From positions 1 through 7,675 of the forward strand of contig CAIYWF010000282.1 of NCBI GenBank assembly GCA_903929845.1: a stretch of DNA of 7,675 nucleotides, given 5' to 3'. The notes below the pieces were generated by a model. The model worked only from the letters and a program-made list of their open reading frames with translations, was not told where the DNA came from and made no database searches. Source of the DNA: an uncultured Chlorobiaceae bacterium. GTDB lineage: Bacteria; Bacteroidota; Chlorobiia; Chlorobiales; Chlorobiaceae. A program made the translations under genes and the position numbers. Positions 7,046 through 7,675 of the stretch are shown piece after piece; position 1 is the first letter of the stretch; every line of letters starts with the position of its first letter.

Positions 7046-7498
7046 TTAACGGCCTTCAAGCAAGGGAATAGTCAGCACAGCGCCGCCATGTTCAAGTACC
7101 GCACGTGCTCCGGCGATACGCTCGATTGCCCAGTCTGATCCCTTTACAAGAATGTCGGGCAACAAAGTACCAATCAGCTCCTCAGGCGTATCTTCATCAA
7201 AAAGGGTGACAGCATCAACAACCTGCAGAGCAGAGAGCACCGCAGCGCGGTCTGTTTCGCAACAGACCGGACGATTCGTACCTTTGAGTCGACTGACCGA
7301 AGCATCACTGTTCAACCCAATAAGGAGTACATCGCCAAGCTTTTTTGCTGCCGTCAAGTACTCAACATGTCCAGCATGAAGGATATCAAAACAGCCATTA
7401 GAAAAGACAACTTTTTTACCGGAAGCCTGCCATGCCCGAACCTTTTCAAGAGCTTCATCTCGGGATACAAGTTTATTTGAAGCAATCATAGTGATCAA
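7046..7498 (-). CDS. rfaE2: D-glycero-beta-D-manno-heptose 1-phosphate adenylyltransferase (RfaE2/HldE C-domain), C-terminus cut by a stop
   Basis: Transfers AMP from ATP to heptose 1-phosphate to make ADP-heptose for the LPS inner core; cytoplasmic. The protein is the stand-alone nucleotidyltransferase, without the kinase domain fused in E. coli HldE. Visible motifs are VVFSNGCFDILHAGHVEYL (30-48) with the ATP-binding HAGH (41-44), LNSDASVSRLKGTNRPV (62-78), DRAAVLSAL (83-91) and LVKGSDW (117-123). It ends at LLEGR (146-150), exactly before the Ser-Thr-Thr motif that binds nucleotide phosphates in related cytidylyltransferases; that motif's remains follow the stop in frame. The product is therefore about 10-20 residues short and may be inactive. 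The start is uncertain. TTG at 7498 has AAGGA 12 bases upstream; the ATG at 7489 gives 147 residues but lies 21 bases from that site. The gene follows an unidentified gene by 42 bases and precedes tamB by 55. Confidence 0.88.
   Translation of the reverse strand: MITMIASNKLVSRDEALEKVRAWQASGKKVVFSNGCFDILHAGHVEYLTAAKKLGDVLLIGLNSDASVSRLKGTNRPVCCETDRAAVLSALQVVDAVTLFDEDTPEELIGTLLPDILVKGSDWAIERIAGARAVLEHGGAVLTIPLLEGR
7248..7269 (-). repeat. 9-bp perfect hairpin with GCGA (GNRA) loop inside rfaE2
   Basis: On the mRNA strand CGGTCTGTT pairs with AACAGACCG across a GCGA loop, which fits the stable GNRA tetraloop class. It lies in codons around residues 76-84, within the conserved region after LKGTNRPV. 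No U-run follows, so it is not an intrinsic terminator. It may be a fortuitous effect of codon choice or a real mRNA structure. Confidence 0.6.
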
Positions 7499-7510
7499 TA
7501 AAAGATAAAT

Positions 7511-7515
7511 TCCTT
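7511..7515 (-). promoter_or_regulatory. Shine-Dalgarno-like AAGGA before rfaE2
   Basis: AAGGA on the minus strand ends 12 bases before TTG 7498 and 21 bases before ATG 7489. It is the only clear ribosome-binding-like site seen upstream of a start in this window and favours the TTG, although the spacing is long. The rest of the 42-base gap (7499-7540) is AT-rich with no convincing promoter or terminator. Confidence 0.35.
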
Positions 7516-7540
7516 ATGTATTTTACCAATTTAGCCTGAA

Positions 7541-7675
7541 TTATTCATGAGCCTCTGTGAAACAGAATTTTTGAGGCAAAATGGAAACCACTCCGTGCAT
7601 AACTTGGCCGTTCAGTTTTATGGGAGGGAAGAAATCGAGTATCAGTGGTTCACCCCTGACAAACAGTGCACCTGA
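7541..7675 (-). CDS. C-terminal end of an unidentified protein (cut by window edge)
   Basis: An open minus-strand frame enters from the right edge and ends at TAA (7541-7543), giving 44 residues that end in CFTEAHE. The piece looks like real coding sequence: alternating hydrophobic and polar residues suggest beta strands (ALFVRGEPLILDFFPP, then GQVMHGVVSILP). It also lies 42 bases upstream of rfaE2 on the same strand. I do not recognise the family. A role in LPS or envelope work would be only a guess from position. The gene is probably in the same transcription unit as rfaE2, since no terminator separates them. Confidence 0.6.
   Translation of the reverse strand, partial: SGALFVRGEPLILDFFPPIKLNGQVMHGVVSILPQKFCFTEAHE

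Noticed and set aside
7043..7051. Programmed stop read-through or selenocysteine/pyrrolysine insertion at the rfaE2 stop
   Set aside because: The codon is TAA, not TGA or TAG, followed by A, and no recoding element was seen just downstream; mutation or sequence error is simpler.
1..7675. Defence system, CRISPR array, prophage or insertion sequence
   Set aside because: No spaced repeats, transposase, integrase, toxin-antitoxin or nuclease modules were seen; all gene space is taken by core genes.

Overview
The window reads as a piece of a Gram-negative chromosome, most likely from a green sulfur bacterium (Chlorobiota, Chlorobium/Pelodictyon-like). This is judged from the overall look of the proteins and from weak or absent Shine-Dalgarno sequences; no marker gene here proves it. 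The presence of RfaE2 (LPS heptose) and TamB requires an outer membrane.

All convincing genes lie on the minus strand and are tightly packed, so transcription runs from right to left. In that order they are: the last 44 codons of an unidentified protein (7541-7675); rfaE2, the ADP-heptose adenylyltransferase (7046-7498); a 1512-residue TamB/AsmA-like envelope protein (2452-6990); coaBC, the bifunctional coenzyme A enzyme (1154-2392); a family 4 iron-sulfur uracil-DNA glycosylase (498-1133); and the N-terminal domain of the replicative helicase DnaB, cut by the left edge (1-484). Gaps between genes are 42, 55, 59, 20 and 13 bases, and no terminator is visible. No tRNA, rRNA, CRISPR array, insertion sequence or phage gene was seen.

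Functionally there are two blocks. The right block (rfaE2, tamB) serves the outer membrane: LPS heptose supply and inner-to-outer membrane lipid or protein transport. The left block (coaBC, udg, dnaB) serves coenzyme A synthesis, uracil repair and replication. The 59-base gap between the blocks is unusually structured. It holds an exact DnaA box, an 11-base direct repeat spaced by 30 bases, and a small palindrome next to the coaBC start.

The most striking point is in rfaE2. A TAA stop sits exactly where the family's C-terminal Ser-Thr-Thr nucleotide-binding motif should begin, and the rest of the expected C-terminus continues in the same frame after it. This is a single-base nonsense change or a sequence error. 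Read through, rfaE2 would overlap the tamB start by 14 bases, so the stop may also uncouple tamB translation. The window looks mostly like ordinary core genome; I did not find a new multi-gene system.
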